In this document: piece after piece, positions 25,580 to 33,951 of the stretch
How the letters are laid out: each line of letters begins with the position of its first letter
How positions within the stretch are numbered: the first letter of the stretch is position 1
Assembly (NCBI RefSeq): GCF_014205275.1
Contig: NZ_JACHND010000001.1
Span: 6,014,001 to 6,078,000, forward strand
Direction of reading: 5' to 3'
Source of the DNA: Sphaerisporangium siamense
Lineage (GTDB): Bacteria > Actinomycetota > Actinomycetes > Streptosporangiales > Streptosporangiaceae
DNA length: 64,000 bases
Made by a program: the position numbers and the translations under genes
The notes under the pieces: model-generated
The model's input: the letters and a program-made list of their open reading frames with translations, nothing else
Told to the model about the DNA's origin: nothing
Databases searched by the model: none

Positions 25580-26401
25580 ATGAAGGCATCGAGCACCTTC
25601 GCCGCGATGGCGGTCCTGCGGGGCAGGCGGCGCAGGCCCGCCGACCGGTCCGCCGGGGGACGCGCGGGCGGATCGGCCGTGCCGCTGCTGCCCGCGGCCC
25701 TGGCGCTGACGTTCCTCGCGCTGCCGCTCGCCGCGCTGCTCTCCCAGGCCCCGTGGCCGTCGCTGGCCGAGCCCGGCGTGCTCACGGCGCTGCGGTCGGC
25801 GCTGGTCACCGCGCTGCTGGCCACGCTGGTGTGCCTGCCGCTCGGCGTCCCGCTCGCGTGGACGCTCGCCCGCGCCGCCGTGCGGGGCGAGCGGGCCCTG
25901 CGCGCCCTGGTCGCCGTGCCGATCGTCATCCCGCCCGCCGTCGCCGTGGTCGCCGTGCCGCTCGCCATGGGGGGCACGGGCGGGCCGCAGGCAACGGGTC
26001 CCGGCACGGGGGCGCTGGTGGCGGCGGCGGCGTTCACCGGGTTGCCGTTCCTGGTCGCCGGTGTGGAGCGGGCGCTCAGGGCCGCCGACCCCGGGCTGGA
26101 GGAGGCGGCGGCCATGCTCGGTGGGTCCCGCTGGACGGTGTTCCGGCGGGTGACGCTGCCCGCGGCGGCTCCGGGCATCGCGGTGGGCGCCGTGCTGTGC
26201 TGGGCGCGGGCCCTCGGCGAGTACGGCGCGGCGGCGGCCCTGGAGGGCAACGCGCTGTGGGGCGCGCGGGTCATGCCACCGGAGGTCGCGCGCGTCCTGC
26301 ACGCCGACCCGCCCGCCGCCCTGACCTTCAGCCTGGCCCTTCTCACCGCCTCGGCGGCCACCCTCGCCTGCCTCCGCCGCCACTGGACGACCGCCCCGTG
26401 A
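25580..26401 (+). CDS. Molybdate-type ABC transporter permease (ModB-like)
   Basis: 273 aa from the ATG at 25580 with GGGAGG eight bases upstream; the open frame extends further back to 25442 without a better start. Five to six hydrophobic segments follow a basic N-terminus. The ATPase-coupling loop reads GLEEAAAMLGGSRWTVFRRV, and ARALGEYGAAAAL is the ALGEFG-type motif characteristic of ModB/CysT permeases. Overlaps the ATPase gene by 4 bp. No ModA-type binding protein is adjacent. Confidence 0.85.
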   Translation: MKASSTFAAMAVLRGRRRRPADRSAGGRAGGSAVPLLPAALALTFLALPLAALLSQAPWPSLAEPGVLTALRSALVTALLATLVCLPLGVPLAWTLARAAVRGERALRALVAVPIVIPPAVAVVAVPLAMGGTGGPQATGPGTGALVAAAAFTGLPFLVAGVERALRAADPGLEEAAAMLGGSRWTVFRRVTLPAAAPGIAVGAVLCWARALGEYGAAAALEGNALWGARVMPPEVARVLHADPPAALTFSLALLTASAATLACLRRHWTTAP

Positions 26402-27522
26402 TCGAGGCGCGGCTGGTGGGCGAGTGGCCGCGGTCGCGGCTGGACCTCACGGTGGTCCTGGCCGCCGGGGAGGTGGTGGGGCTGCTCGGTCCTGAGGGGG
26501 CGGGCAAGACGACGGTGCTGCGGGTGCTCGCGGGTCTCGCCCCCGCGGGCGGCGGATACGTCCTGGTGGACGGGGCCGCCGTGCACGCGAGGCCGCCCGG
26601 GCGCAGGTCCGTGGCCATGGCCGGGCGCGACCCGTCGCTGTTCCCGCGGCTGACCGTCCTGGACAACGTCGCCTTCGGGCCGCGCTGCCAGGGCGACTCC
26701 AAAGAGCAGGCGCGGCGCGCCGCCGCGGCGTGGCTGGACCGGATGGACCTCGCCGGCCACGCGCGGTCCCTGCCGCGCGAGCTGTCCCCGGGGCAGGCGC
26801 GGGCGGTGGCGCTGGCCCGCGCGCTGGCCGTCCGGCCTCGGCTGCTGCTGCTGGACGAGCCGCTCGCCGGGCTGGACACCGCCGAGGCGGACGCCGTGCG
26901 GACCCTGCTGCACGACCATCTGGCGGACTTCGCCGGAGCCTGCCTGATGGCGACGGGCGACCCGCTGGACGTCCTGGTCGCGGCCGACCGGCTGCTGGTG
27001 ATCGAGGACGGCGCCCTGGCGCAGGAAGGGACCCCCGCCGAGGTGGCCCGCCGCCCGGGCACCCACCACGCCGCGCGCCTGGCCGGGCTCAACCTGTGCC
27101 GGGGCCACGCCACGGGCCGCTCGGTCGCGGTGGGCGGCGCCGGGCCGTTCACCGTACGGGAGGCGCTGCGGGGCCCGGTGTTCGTGGCGTTCCCGCCCGC
27201 GGCGGTCACCCTGTCCCGGTCCCGGCCGGCCGGGCCTCCCGGGAACCTCTGGCAGGGCGGCGTCGAGGGGGTCGAACGGCACGGCGACCGCGTGCGCGTC
27301 CGCCTCGGCGGCCCGTTCGCGGCCGTCGCGGAGCTGACGCCCGGCGTTCTCGCCGCGCTGGCGCCGTCCCTCGGCGAGCGGATGTGGGCCACCGTCCCGG
27401 CGAGCGAGACCATCGCCTACCCGGCCCCGCGTTCCGAGCCGTCCGGCCGCTCCCCCGCGCGGCGCGGCGTCAGCCCCGCCGTGACCCGCCGCCCGGACGC
27501 CGGCGAAGTCGCCCGGGGCTGA
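26398..27522 (+). CDS. Molybdate-type ABC transporter ATPase (ModC-like) with TOBE domain
   Basis: 374 aa from a GTG overlapping the permease stop. Walker A GPEGAGKTT, signature LSPGQARAVALARALA, Walker B LLLLDEPLAGLD are present. The C-terminal third (FTVREALRGPVFVAFPPAAV, then WQGGVEGVERHGDRVRVRL) looks like a TOBE/molybdate-binding domain, as in ModC. The H-loop region reads LMATGDPLD, lacking the usual switch His, which is odd. With the permease it would import molybdate or a related oxyanion, useful to the hydroxylase later in the window. Confidence 0.85.
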   Translation: MIEARLVGEWPRSRLDLTVVLAAGEVVGLLGPEGAGKTTVLRVLAGLAPAGGGYVLVDGAAVHARPPGRRSVAMAGRDPSLFPRLTVLDNVAFGPRCQGDSKEQARRAAAAWLDRMDLAGHARSLPRELSPGQARAVALARALAVRPRLLLLDEPLAGLDTAEADAVRTLLHDHLADFAGACLMATGDPLDVLVAADRLLVIEDGALAQEGTPAEVARRPGTHHAARLAGLNLCRGHATGRSVAVGGAGPFTVREALRGPVFVAFPPAAVTLSRSRPAGPPGNLWQGGVEGVERHGDRVRVRLGGPFAAVAELTPGVLAALAPSLGERMWATVPASETIAYPAPRSEPSGRSPARRGVSPAVTRRPDAGEVARG

Positions 27523-27641
27523 TGGGAGCGATCGCGCTTGCCCGGCCGCTTCCGGGGCAGAGGTAAGGGATCGGGACCGCGACGGACCGAGGCCCGCGCA
27601 CCCCCACGCCCGCGCACGGATCACGGAAGGAGCGATCGCCG

Positions 27642-27794
27642 ATGGCGAGGCAGATCGCCGCGTACCAGCCCCCGTCCCCACTGGACCTGGAGGCCCGGGT
27701 CCAATCCCTTGAGATGCAGGTGGCCTCGTTGACCGAGGCCGTGCGAACGCTCAGCCGCCGCGTCGGCGACCCCGACGCCACCGGCTCCGACTGA
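27642..27794 (+). CDS. 50-aa coiled-coil peptide
   Basis: ATG at 27642 with GGAAGGAG ten bases upstream; ends at 27794. The peptide (MARQIAAYQPPSPLDLEARV at the start) continues with a heptad pattern through VQSLEMQVASLTEAVRTLSR, a likely dimeric coiled coil. There are no cysteines, so it is not an obvious lanthipeptide precursor for the neighbouring LanC gene, with which it is convergent. Function is unknown. Confidence 0.65.
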   Translation: MARQIAAYQPPSPLDLEARVQSLEMQVASLTEAVRTLSRRVGDPDATGSD

Positions 27795-27862
27795 CCGCCC
27801 GCGCCCCGGTACGGCTCGCGACGGCGGAGCCGTCCCCTTCCGCGCCCCGTCCCCGCGCCGGT

Positions 27863-29209
27863 TCAGGAGGTGCGGCGAAGGGTCGAGGCGGGGAGGGGGA
27901 TGGCCGGGAAGGGGTTGTCCGGGAGCAGGATCATGCGGCGGGGCTCGGTGGCGCGGCCGGCGGCGTCCAGGTGGAGCAGGGCCGCGCCGATGCCCGCCGC
28001 GCCGATCATGTACCCGGTGTCGGCGGTGACCTCCCAGGGACGCAGCCGCCGGTAGGCCTGGTACCAGCGGTAGCCCGCCTGGTCGTGGCCCGTGGCGCGG
28101 CCGATCAGGTTCTCGGCGAGCGTGCGCGCGAAGTCCAGGTGGCGGGTCTCGCCGGTGGCGGCCCACAGGCCGACGAACAGCTCCAGCAGGCCGGCCGCGC
28201 CGCAGCACTGGCAGGCGACGTTCCAGAAGCCGGCGGTCTGACGACGGGGCACGCCGCTGCAGACGATGCCGGCGGCGAGGCGTTCCACCCAGTCCAGGTC
28301 GCCCGCGTCGCCGGTGACCCGGTGCAGCTCGTAGAACAGGCGGGCGACCCCGGCCGAGCCGGAGCACAGCCCGAGGTAGTGCAGGCCGCGGCCCTGCGGG
28401 ACGTGGTGCGGCACCAGGACGTGCCGGTCGGTGACGACGCTGACGGTGCGGACGAAGTCGGCGCCGCGGCGGGCGGCCTCCAGGAAGAGTTTGTCGCCGG
28501 TCACGCCGTACAGGCGGGCGAGCAGGAAGGCCGTGCCCGCCGTGCCGGACAGGAAGCCGGGGGTGACGGCGTCCACGGGCAGGTCGGGGCAGCCGTCCTC
28601 GCCGAACTTGTGCCCGGGGACGGCGCGCCCGGCGACGCTCGCGCCGGCCTCGACCGCGACCTGCTCGTACTCCGAGACGCCGAGGATGCCGGCGGCGTGC
28701 AGTAAGCCGAGGATGATGCCGCCGTCGCCGCGCTGGGCGGGGTCGCCGGTCCAGCCGACGCCGTCGCCGGTCCTGCGCAGGCTGCGCACGACGCGGTCGG
28801 CGGCGGACCTGGCGGCGGCGGACAGGCTCTCGTCCCCGGTGGCCCACCCGGCCTCGGCGAGCGCGAAGACCATGCCGGTGAGGCCGTGGTAGAGGGTGAG
28901 ATCGGGTTCGTCCTGCCAGGTGGCGGCGAGGTAGCGGGCGCCGCGCCCGGCGTCGTCGAGGTAGGCCTCGTGCCCGGTGGCCGCGGCGAGCTCCAGGAAG
29001 AACAGCACGATGCCGGCCACGCCCGCGTACAGGGAGCCGGGCTGGCCGGAGCGCGCGGACTGGCGGCGGGGGTCGGGGTTGGCGACCCAGTGCCGGCCGC
29101 GTTCGTCGTCGACGGCGGCCGAGCGGATCCAGCGGCCTGCCATGATCGCCGTGGTGAGCGGGGTCTCGGCGCGCGGCCACGATGGATGGTGGATCCGCTC
29201 CTGGCTCAT
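27863..29209 (-). CDS. Stand-alone lanthionine synthetase C-like cyclase with CCG zinc motif
   Basis: 448 aa from the ATG at 29207-29209 with GGAGGAGG upstream; the frame runs further but the extension has no ribosome-binding site. Repeated G-x-x-G helical hairpins build the LanC alpha/alpha barrel: YAGVAGIVLF, YHGLTGMVFALAEA, PGFLSGTAGTAFLLARLYG, GLCSGSAGVARLFYEL, CCGAAGLLELFVGLW and MIGAAGIGAALL. Zinc ligands should be C282 and the pair C335-C336. LanC and LanCL proteins have Cys-His-Gly there; Cys-Cys-Gly is the variant known from ProcM-like LanM cyclase domains. No dehydratase, transporter or Cys-rich precursor gene is nearby. Confidence 0.85.
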   Translation of the reverse strand: MSQERIHHPSWPRAETPLTTAIMAGRWIRSAAVDDERGRHWVANPDPRRQSARSGQPGSLYAGVAGIVLFFLELAAATGHEAYLDDAGRGARYLAATWQDEPDLTLYHGLTGMVFALAEAGWATGDESLSAAARSAADRVVRSLRRTGDGVGWTGDPAQRGDGGIILGLLHAAGILGVSEYEQVAVEAGASVAGRAVPGHKFGEDGCPDLPVDAVTPGFLSGTAGTAFLLARLYGVTGDKLFLEAARRGADFVRTVSVVTDRHVLVPHHVPQGRGLHYLGLCSGSAGVARLFYELHRVTGDAGDLDWVERLAAGIVCSGVPRRQTAGFWNVACQCCGAAGLLELFVGLWAATGETRHLDFARTLAENLIGRATGHDQAGYRWYQAYRRLRPWEVTADTGYMIGAAGIGAALLHLDAAGRATEPRRMILLPDNPFPAIPLPASTLRRTS

Positions 29210-29959
29210 GTCGCCTCCTCCACGCGGCCAGTCTCCCACGCAACCTATGAATTTGGTAGGAAAACTAGGCAATGGCTCTGCATTCCGGCACAGTTCGTGG
29301 CGGGCTCCGTTACCCGCCGCATACCCGCCGTATCAGAACACTCTCACAAACAGCGCCCGCTCGGGGCCTTCCGCCCGCAACGTGACCGGCACAATCCCGT
29401 GCGTGACGGCTGCCCGGGCGGCGGGGGCCTCGAAGGCGGCCTCGTGGTGGATGACCTACAGCTTGCCGTGGACTCATGCCGATCGCGAAGTGTTGATCGG
29501 CGGCGGATCGTCGGAGCGGCGGCCATGAGCAGCAGCGCACGGGTCAGGACGACACGGGTCCGTTGGAAGAGGTGTTGGACGACGGATGTCAGGCGGTGAA
29601 CAGGAGAGCCTGCGCGCCGGTCAGGACGACGCGGGGCCTTGGAAATGGTTTGGGACGACGGGCCGCGTGAGGCAGTGAACAGGAGTACCCGCGCGCGGGA
29701 CAGAATGACGCGGCGTTGGAATCGGGGCGTGGCCATCGTGGCTGAGATGTCCGCGCCCGGTGTTCCGGGGTCGCCGCACGCGCTCGCCGGCCCCCGCGCA
29801 CGCGCCGGGCCAGACATCCGGAAGCACGTGAAGAGGTTCGCCGGGCCATGGTCTTCTCGCGAGGGTTTGCGATGATTCTTGTGGCGCGCCGGGGACGACG
29901 GGCCCCGGCACCGGCGCCGCCGCCCGGGAGGGCGCGGCCGAGACGGAGGGGGTGGCCGG
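29210..29959. other. Noncoding region between the LanC-like gene and mtnA
   Basis: No gene is supported; the many overlapping frames are Arg/Pro-rich shadows. An AT-rich patch at about 29240-29275, which holds CCTA/TAGG inverted ends, probably contains the leftward promoter of the LanC-like gene. The second half holds a tandem repeat of about 78 bp. Confidence 0.5.
29535..29730. repeat. Tandem imperfect repeat of about 77-79 bp, two and a half copies
   Basis: Copies start at about 29535, 29612 and 29691. Shared blocks are GGTCAGGACGAC near the beginning, a TTGGAA word, GGACGACGG in the middle and GTGAACAGGAG near the end. Copies 1 and 2 are nearly full length; copy 3 stops after about 40 bp. 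The period is not a multiple of three throughout, arguing against a coding role. Confidence 0.7.
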
Positions 29960-31015
29960 GTGGGCGTCAGCACGCCGGCACTGGCGGACTCTGTACGGAT
30001 CACCGGCGACGGCGTGGACATCCTGGACCGCCGCGTCTACCCGTTCGCGCGCGAATGGGTGCACTGCGCGACCCTGGAGGACGTCGCCGTGGCCATCGAG
30101 CGCATGGTCACCCAGAGCTCGGGCCCGCTGTTCGCCACCACCGCCGGCATGACGCTGGCCGCCCGCGAGATCGCCGGGTACGGCCCCGAGGCCGCCGAGG
30201 AGCGGCTGCGCGCCGCCGGGCGGCGGCTCATCGCCACCCGCCCGACCAACAACCACATCCGCGACGCGGTCCACGCGATCCTGGCGGCCACCGTGGACGG
30301 CCCGCTCGCCGGGGCGCCCGGCGAGGAGCTGGCGCCCGCGGTGGCCAAGGCGGCTGCCGGGCACGACGCCGCCTACCGCGCGGGCGCCCGGGCACTCGGC
30401 CGGCACGCCGCCGCGCTGCTCCCGGACGGCGCGCGGGTGCTGACCCACTGCTGGGGCGACGCCTACCTGGTGGGAGCCGTCCAGGCCGCCCAGGAGTCGG
30501 GCAAGCGGCTGGAGTTCGTGTGCACCGAGACCCGCCCCTACCTGCAGGGGGCCCGGCTGACCGCCGCCACCCTGGTCGAGATGGGCTACCGGCCGACGGT
30601 GATCACCGACGGCATGGTCCCGTCCGCCCTGGCCGACGGGCTCGCCGACGTCGCGCTCACCGCCTCCGACCGGGTGACCATGGACGGCCACGTCGTCAAC
30701 AAGGTCGGCACGCTGGCCGTCGCGCTGGCCGCCCAGGCGTTCGGCGCGCCGTTCTACGTGCTCTCCCACGCCCCCGACCCTCTCTCCCCCGGCATCGCGG
30801 ACGTGGAGATCGAGCACCGCGACGGCGAGGAGGTGCTGCACGTGCTCGGCGCCCGCAGCGCCGCCGAGGGCACGCGCGGCTACTACCCGGCCTTCGACGC
30901 CACCCCGCCCCACCTGGTGACCCGCATCGTGACCGAGCGCGGCGCGTTCGAGCCGGCCCGGGTGTCCGACCACTTCGCGGCCGGCCCCGCCCCTGGTGGG
31001 CTCGGCGCGCCGTGA
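29960..31015 (+). CDS. mtnA: Methylthioribose-1-phosphate isomerase-like protein (MtnA/eIF2B family)
   Basis: 351 aa from a GTG eight bases after a GGAGGG site. The core has ARVLTHCWGDAYL with C164, CTETRPYLQGARLTA (188-202), VITDGMVPSAL with D217, and NKVGTLAVALAAQAFGAPF; C164 and D217 match the catalytic Cys/Asp pair of MtnA. The N-terminal RGAPAIG-type substrate motif of standard MtnA is absent (the region reads QSSGPLFATTAGMTLAARE), so it may be a divergent MtnA or a related sugar-phosphate isomerase. It overlaps the nucleoside hydrolase gene and is followed by mtnC and mtnB, which supports methionine salvage. Confidence 0.75.
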   Translation: MGVSTPALADSVRITGDGVDILDRRVYPFAREWVHCATLEDVAVAIERMVTQSSGPLFATTAGMTLAAREIAGYGPEAAEERLRAAGRRLIATRPTNNHIRDAVHAILAATVDGPLAGAPGEELAPAVAKAAAGHDAAYRAGARALGRHAAALLPDGARVLTHCWGDAYLVGAVQAAQESGKRLEFVCTETRPYLQGARLTAATLVEMGYRPTVITDGMVPSALADGLADVALTASDRVTMDGHVVNKVGTLAVALAAQAFGAPFYVLSHAPDPLSPGIADVEIEHRDGEEVLHVLGARSAAEGTRGYYPAFDATPPHLVTRIVTERGAFEPARVSDHFAAGPAPGGLGAP

Positions 31016-31932
31016 GCGGCCCGCGCCGCGTCGTCGTCGACACCGACATGGGGATCGACGACGCCTGCGCGCTGCTCTACCTGGCCGGGCGGCCGGAGGC
31101 GGAGGTCGTGGCGGTGACCTCGGTCGCGGGCAACTGCCCCGAGCCGCAGGCCGTGCGCAACATCGGGTACGTCACCCGGCTGCTCGGCCTGGAGGCGCCC
31201 GTGGCGCGCGGCGCGCGGGAACCCCTGCCCGGCGCCCCGCCCGCCTCCCGCACGGCGCACGGCGCGGACGGCCTGGGAGACGTCGTCGCGGGGGCGCGGC
31301 CCATGCCGGCGGTCACCGGGGAGAGCGCCGCCGCGCTGCTCGTCCGGCTGGCCGCGGAACGGCCGGGCGAGCTGGACCTGCTGGCGCTCGGCCCGCTGAC
31401 CAACCTCGCGCTCGCCGCGCGCGCCGATCCAGAAGTCCTCACGAGGTTTCGCACGGTCGTGGTGATGGGCGGCTCCGGGCCGCGCGAGCGCCGGGCGTCC
31501 GACACCAACGTGGCCGGCGATCCGGCGGCGGCGCGCGCGGTGATGGCGGCGCCGCGCCGCGAGCTGGTGCTGGTGGGGGTGAACGTGACCGGCACGGCCC
31601 TGCTGCCGGACGCGGGGCTGGACGCGCTGCGCGCGGCGGGCACACCGGTGGCGGGCTTCGCCGCGGCGATCCTGGCCGCCTACCGCGACCTTCGGGAACG
31701 CCGGTCCGGCGCGCGTGACGTGCCGCTGCACGACCCGCTGGCGGCGGCGATCCTGCTGGACCCGGGCCTGACCACCGGCGCCCTGACGGCTCCGGTGGCC
31801 GTCCTGCGGGAAGACTCCTCCTGGCGGGCGCGCCCGGCGCACACGGCTCCCGGGCCCGTGGCCCGCGTGGTGACCGGGGTGGACGCGGCCGGGTTCGTCG
31901 CCCGCTTCGTCCGGACCCTGACCGGGCTGTGA
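31012..31932 (+). CDS. Inosine/uridine-preferring nucleoside hydrolase, in the methionine-salvage operon
   Basis: 306 aa, GTG overlapping the mtnA stop. The family signature VVVDTDMGIDDACALLYL holds the Asp cluster that binds calcium and ribose. Later come LLALGPLTNLALAARADP, VVVMGGSG, DTNVAGDPAAARAVM and LHDPLAAAILLDP, all in family order. It should cleave the N-glycosidic bond of a nucleoside. In this operon the substrate may be methylthioadenosine or 5'-deoxyadenosine, taking the place of MtnP/MtnN; that is inference, because water-based cleavage leaves an unphosphorylated ribose and no kinase gene is seen. Confidence 0.85.
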   Translation: MSGPRRVVVDTDMGIDDACALLYLAGRPEAEVVAVTSVAGNCPEPQAVRNIGYVTRLLGLEAPVARGAREPLPGAPPASRTAHGADGLGDVVAGARPMPAVTGESAAALLVRLAAERPGELDLLALGPLTNLALAARADPEVLTRFRTVVVMGGSGPRERRASDTNVAGDPAAARAVMAAPRRELVLVGVNVTGTALLPDAGLDALRAAGTPVAGFAAAILAAYRDLRERRSGARDVPLHDPLAAAILLDPGLTTGALTAPVAVLREDSSWRARPAHTAPGPVARVVTGVDAAGFVARFVRTLTGL

Positions 31933-31968
31933 ACGGGAACGCGGGAGCGGGAGAAAAGGGGTGAGGGG

Positions 31969-32730
31969 ATGACCGGGACGAGGCCCGCGTGGATCGTCCT
32001 CGACATCGAGGGGACCACGAGCTCGACGCGCTCGGTGCGCACGGGGCTGTACGAGTACGCGCGGCCGCGGCTCGGCCCGTGGATCGACGCCCACCCCGAG
32101 GACCCGGAGGTGCGGGACGCGGTCGCCCGGGTGCGGGCCGAGGCGGGGCTGGCCGCGGACGCCGGCACCGCCGACGTCGTCGTGGTGCTGCGCCGCTGGA
32201 TGGACGGCGACGTCAAGGCCACGCCGCTGAAGACGCTGCAGGGGCAGGTGTGGGCCGCCGGGTTCGCCGGGGGCGAGCTGACGGCGCACTTCTTCCCCGA
32301 CGTGCCGCCCGCGCTGCGCGCCTGGCACGCGGCGGGCACGCGGCTGGCGGTGTTCTCCTCCGGCTCGGCGCGTGCCCAGGAGTCGTGGTTCCGGCACACC
32401 GGGGCCGGGGACCTGGCGAGCCTCGTCGACGGGTTCTTCGACACGGTCAACGCCGGGGCCAAGCGGGAGGCGGCCTCCTACCGGCGCATCGCCGAGGCGC
32501 TCGGGGCGCCCGCCGGCGCGGTGCTGTTCCTGTCGGACGTGCCCGCCGAGCTGGACGCCGCGGCGGAGGCCGGGTGGCGCACGACCGGGGTGCGCCGCCC
32601 GGGCGAGCCGTTGGAGGAGGCCGGCTTCGGCCGCCACCGCGTGGTCGCCTCCTTCGGCGAGCTGGACTTCGGGGAGGCGGGCTTCAGGGAGCCGGACCTT
32701 GGGGAGCCGAGCTTCGGGGAGGTCCGGTGA
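31969..32730 (+). CDS. mtnC: Enolase-phosphatase E1 (MtnC-like) with pentapeptide-like tail
   Basis: 253 aa. The HAD motif I reads IVLDIEGTTSS (D12, E14), which is diagnostic of MtnC. Motif II is LAVFSSGSARAQ; motifs III/IV include KREAASYRRIAEALG and VLFLSDVPAELDAA. It converts diketo-methylthiopentyl phosphate to acireductone. The C-terminal 25 residues repeat a five-residue unit (FGELD, FGEAG, FREPD, LGEPS, FGEVR), an extension I do not expect in the family. The stop overlaps mtnB. Confidence 0.9.
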   Translation: MTGTRPAWIVLDIEGTTSSTRSVRTGLYEYARPRLGPWIDAHPEDPEVRDAVARVRAEAGLAADAGTADVVVVLRRWMDGDVKATPLKTLQGQVWAAGFAGGELTAHFFPDVPPALRAWHAAGTRLAVFSSGSARAQESWFRHTGAGDLASLVDGFFDTVNAGAKREAASYRRIAEALGAPAGAVLFLSDVPAELDAAAEAGWRTTGVRRPGEPLEEAGFGRHRVVASFGELDFGEAGFREPDLGEPSFGEVR

Positions 32731-33350
32731 ATGCCAGGCTCACTCCCGGGCGCGTGCTCGCGTCCGGGGAGCGGCTGGCCGCCGAGTCCGCGCGGCTCGC
32801 CTCCTACGGCTGGATGCGCGGCACCTCGGGCAACCTGTCGGAGGTGGTGGGCCGGGACCCGCTGCGCCTGGCGGTGACCGCGAGCGGCCTGGACAAGGCC
32901 GACCTGGCGCCGTCCGACGTCGCGATCGTGGACGCCGGGGGCGCGCAGGTCGCCGTGGAGGGTGTGCACGCCGTGCGGCCCTCGGCGGAGGCGGGCCTGC
33001 ACGCGCGGGTGGCCGCCGTGACCGGGGCGGGCGCCGTCGTGCACGTCCACGCGCTGAGCGCCGTCCTCGCGGGCCGCCGCTGGCCGGGCGGGGTGCGGGT
33101 GCGCGACGTCGAGATGCTCAAGGGCATCGGCCGCGCCGCCCGCGGCGACGAGGTCGTGTTCCCGGTGATCCCCAGCGGCCAGGACATGGGCGAGATGGGC
33201 GATCGCTTCGAGGCCGCGCGCGACCCCCGCGTCCCCGCCCTCCTCGTCGCCGGGCACGGCCTGTACGCCTGGGGCGAGGACCTGGTGCGCGCCCGGCACG
33301 TCACCGAGTGCGTGGAATGGCTGCTGGCCTACGCGCTGGCCGTCGCCTGA
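32727..33350 (+). CDS. mtnB: Methylthioribulose-1-phosphate dehydratase (class II aldolase fold)
   Basis: 207 aa, GTG overlapping the mtnC stop. MRGTSGNLSEV is the phosphate-binding loop, AVVHVHALSAVLA gives the HxH zinc ligands, and LVAGHGLYAWGEDLVRARHV the third His. Standard length for MtnB. The neighbours mtnA, mtnC and mtnD favour dehydratase rather than fuculose-phosphate aldolase activity. Confidence 0.85.
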   Translation: MNARLTPGRVLASGERLAAESARLASYGWMRGTSGNLSEVVGRDPLRLAVTASGLDKADLAPSDVAIVDAGGAQVAVEGVHAVRPSAEAGLHARVAAVTGAGAVVHVHALSAVLAGRRWPGGVRVRDVEMLKGIGRAARGDEVVFPVIPSGQDMGEMGDRFEAARDPRVPALLVAGHGLYAWGEDLVRARHVTECVEWLLAYALAVA

Positions 33351-33357
33351 GAGGGGG

Positions 33358-33594
33358 TCACCCGGCCGAGCCGGCGGACAGGCGTCCGAACAGCTCCAGG
33401 GCGGCCTCCCGCACGCTGGCGGGCGTGATGCCGTCCAGGGCGGCCCGCGCCTCGCGGACGTCGCGGGTGGTCGCGCAGGTGATCGCCACCGATGTGGCGG
33501 CGGCGTGGTCCAGCGAGCCGGCCGGGGACCTGTCGGCCATCTCGCGGGCGGTCGTGGCGAGGTCGAGGTTGTCCATGTGCGGCGCGGCGGTCAA
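33358..33594 (-). CDS. Small uncharacterised helical protein
   Basis: 78 aa from a TTG six bases after GGAG; an internal ATG at codon 7 is an alternative. The product (MDNLDLATTAREMADRSPAG near the start, then REARAALDGITPASVREAAL) looks like a compact helical protein. No family is recognised. It is convergent with the mtn operon. A competing 120-aa frame with a good AAGGAG site at 33691 has shadow-like composition. Confidence 0.5.
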   Translation of the reverse strand: MTAAPHMDNLDLATTAREMADRSPAGSLDHAAATSVAITCATTRDVREARAALDGITPASVREAALELFGRLSAGSAG

Positions 33595-33951
33595 TGCTTT
33601 CTCCTCGCGGTTGCGGATCGGCCCGGCGCGGGGCGCGGCCGTCGCCCCCGGCGGCCGGCCGGCGGGCGCCGGGTCCTGGTCTGGCCATCAATCCTGCTCC
33701 TTACGGAACGTTCATGCCACTCCGGGGGGTGGTGTCCGGCAGGACGGCGGGCCGCCCGCGGCGGGGAGGTGGCCGCGGCCCGGGTGCGCCTCACATGGTT
33801 TTCCGGCGTTTCCGGAATACCTGGGCGGCCGGCGCGGCTGCCGTTGCACGGGGATCTTTCACGGGGGCACGCCGGACGGCCGCGCCCCGTGGAGGCGTCC
33901 GCCGATGTGACAGCACGTGCCGGTACCCGTTCTCACCATACGAGGATGACC
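33595..33951. other. Intergenic region before the LLM oxidoreductase
   Basis: Divergent promoters for the small minus-strand gene and the LLM gene should lie here. GAACGTTC is a palindrome near 33708. I see no further gene. Confidence 0.4.

Noticed and set aside
27642-29959. Complete lanthipeptide gene cluster
   Set aside because: Only a LanC-like gene is present; no LanB/LanM/LanL dehydratase, transporter, protease or Cys/Ser/Thr-rich precursor was found.
33329-33691. 120-aa frame with AAGGAG site overlapping the 78-aa gene
   Set aside because: Product is Arg/Pro/Gly-rich with no balanced core; the 78-aa frame has ordinary protein composition and its own ribosome-binding site.
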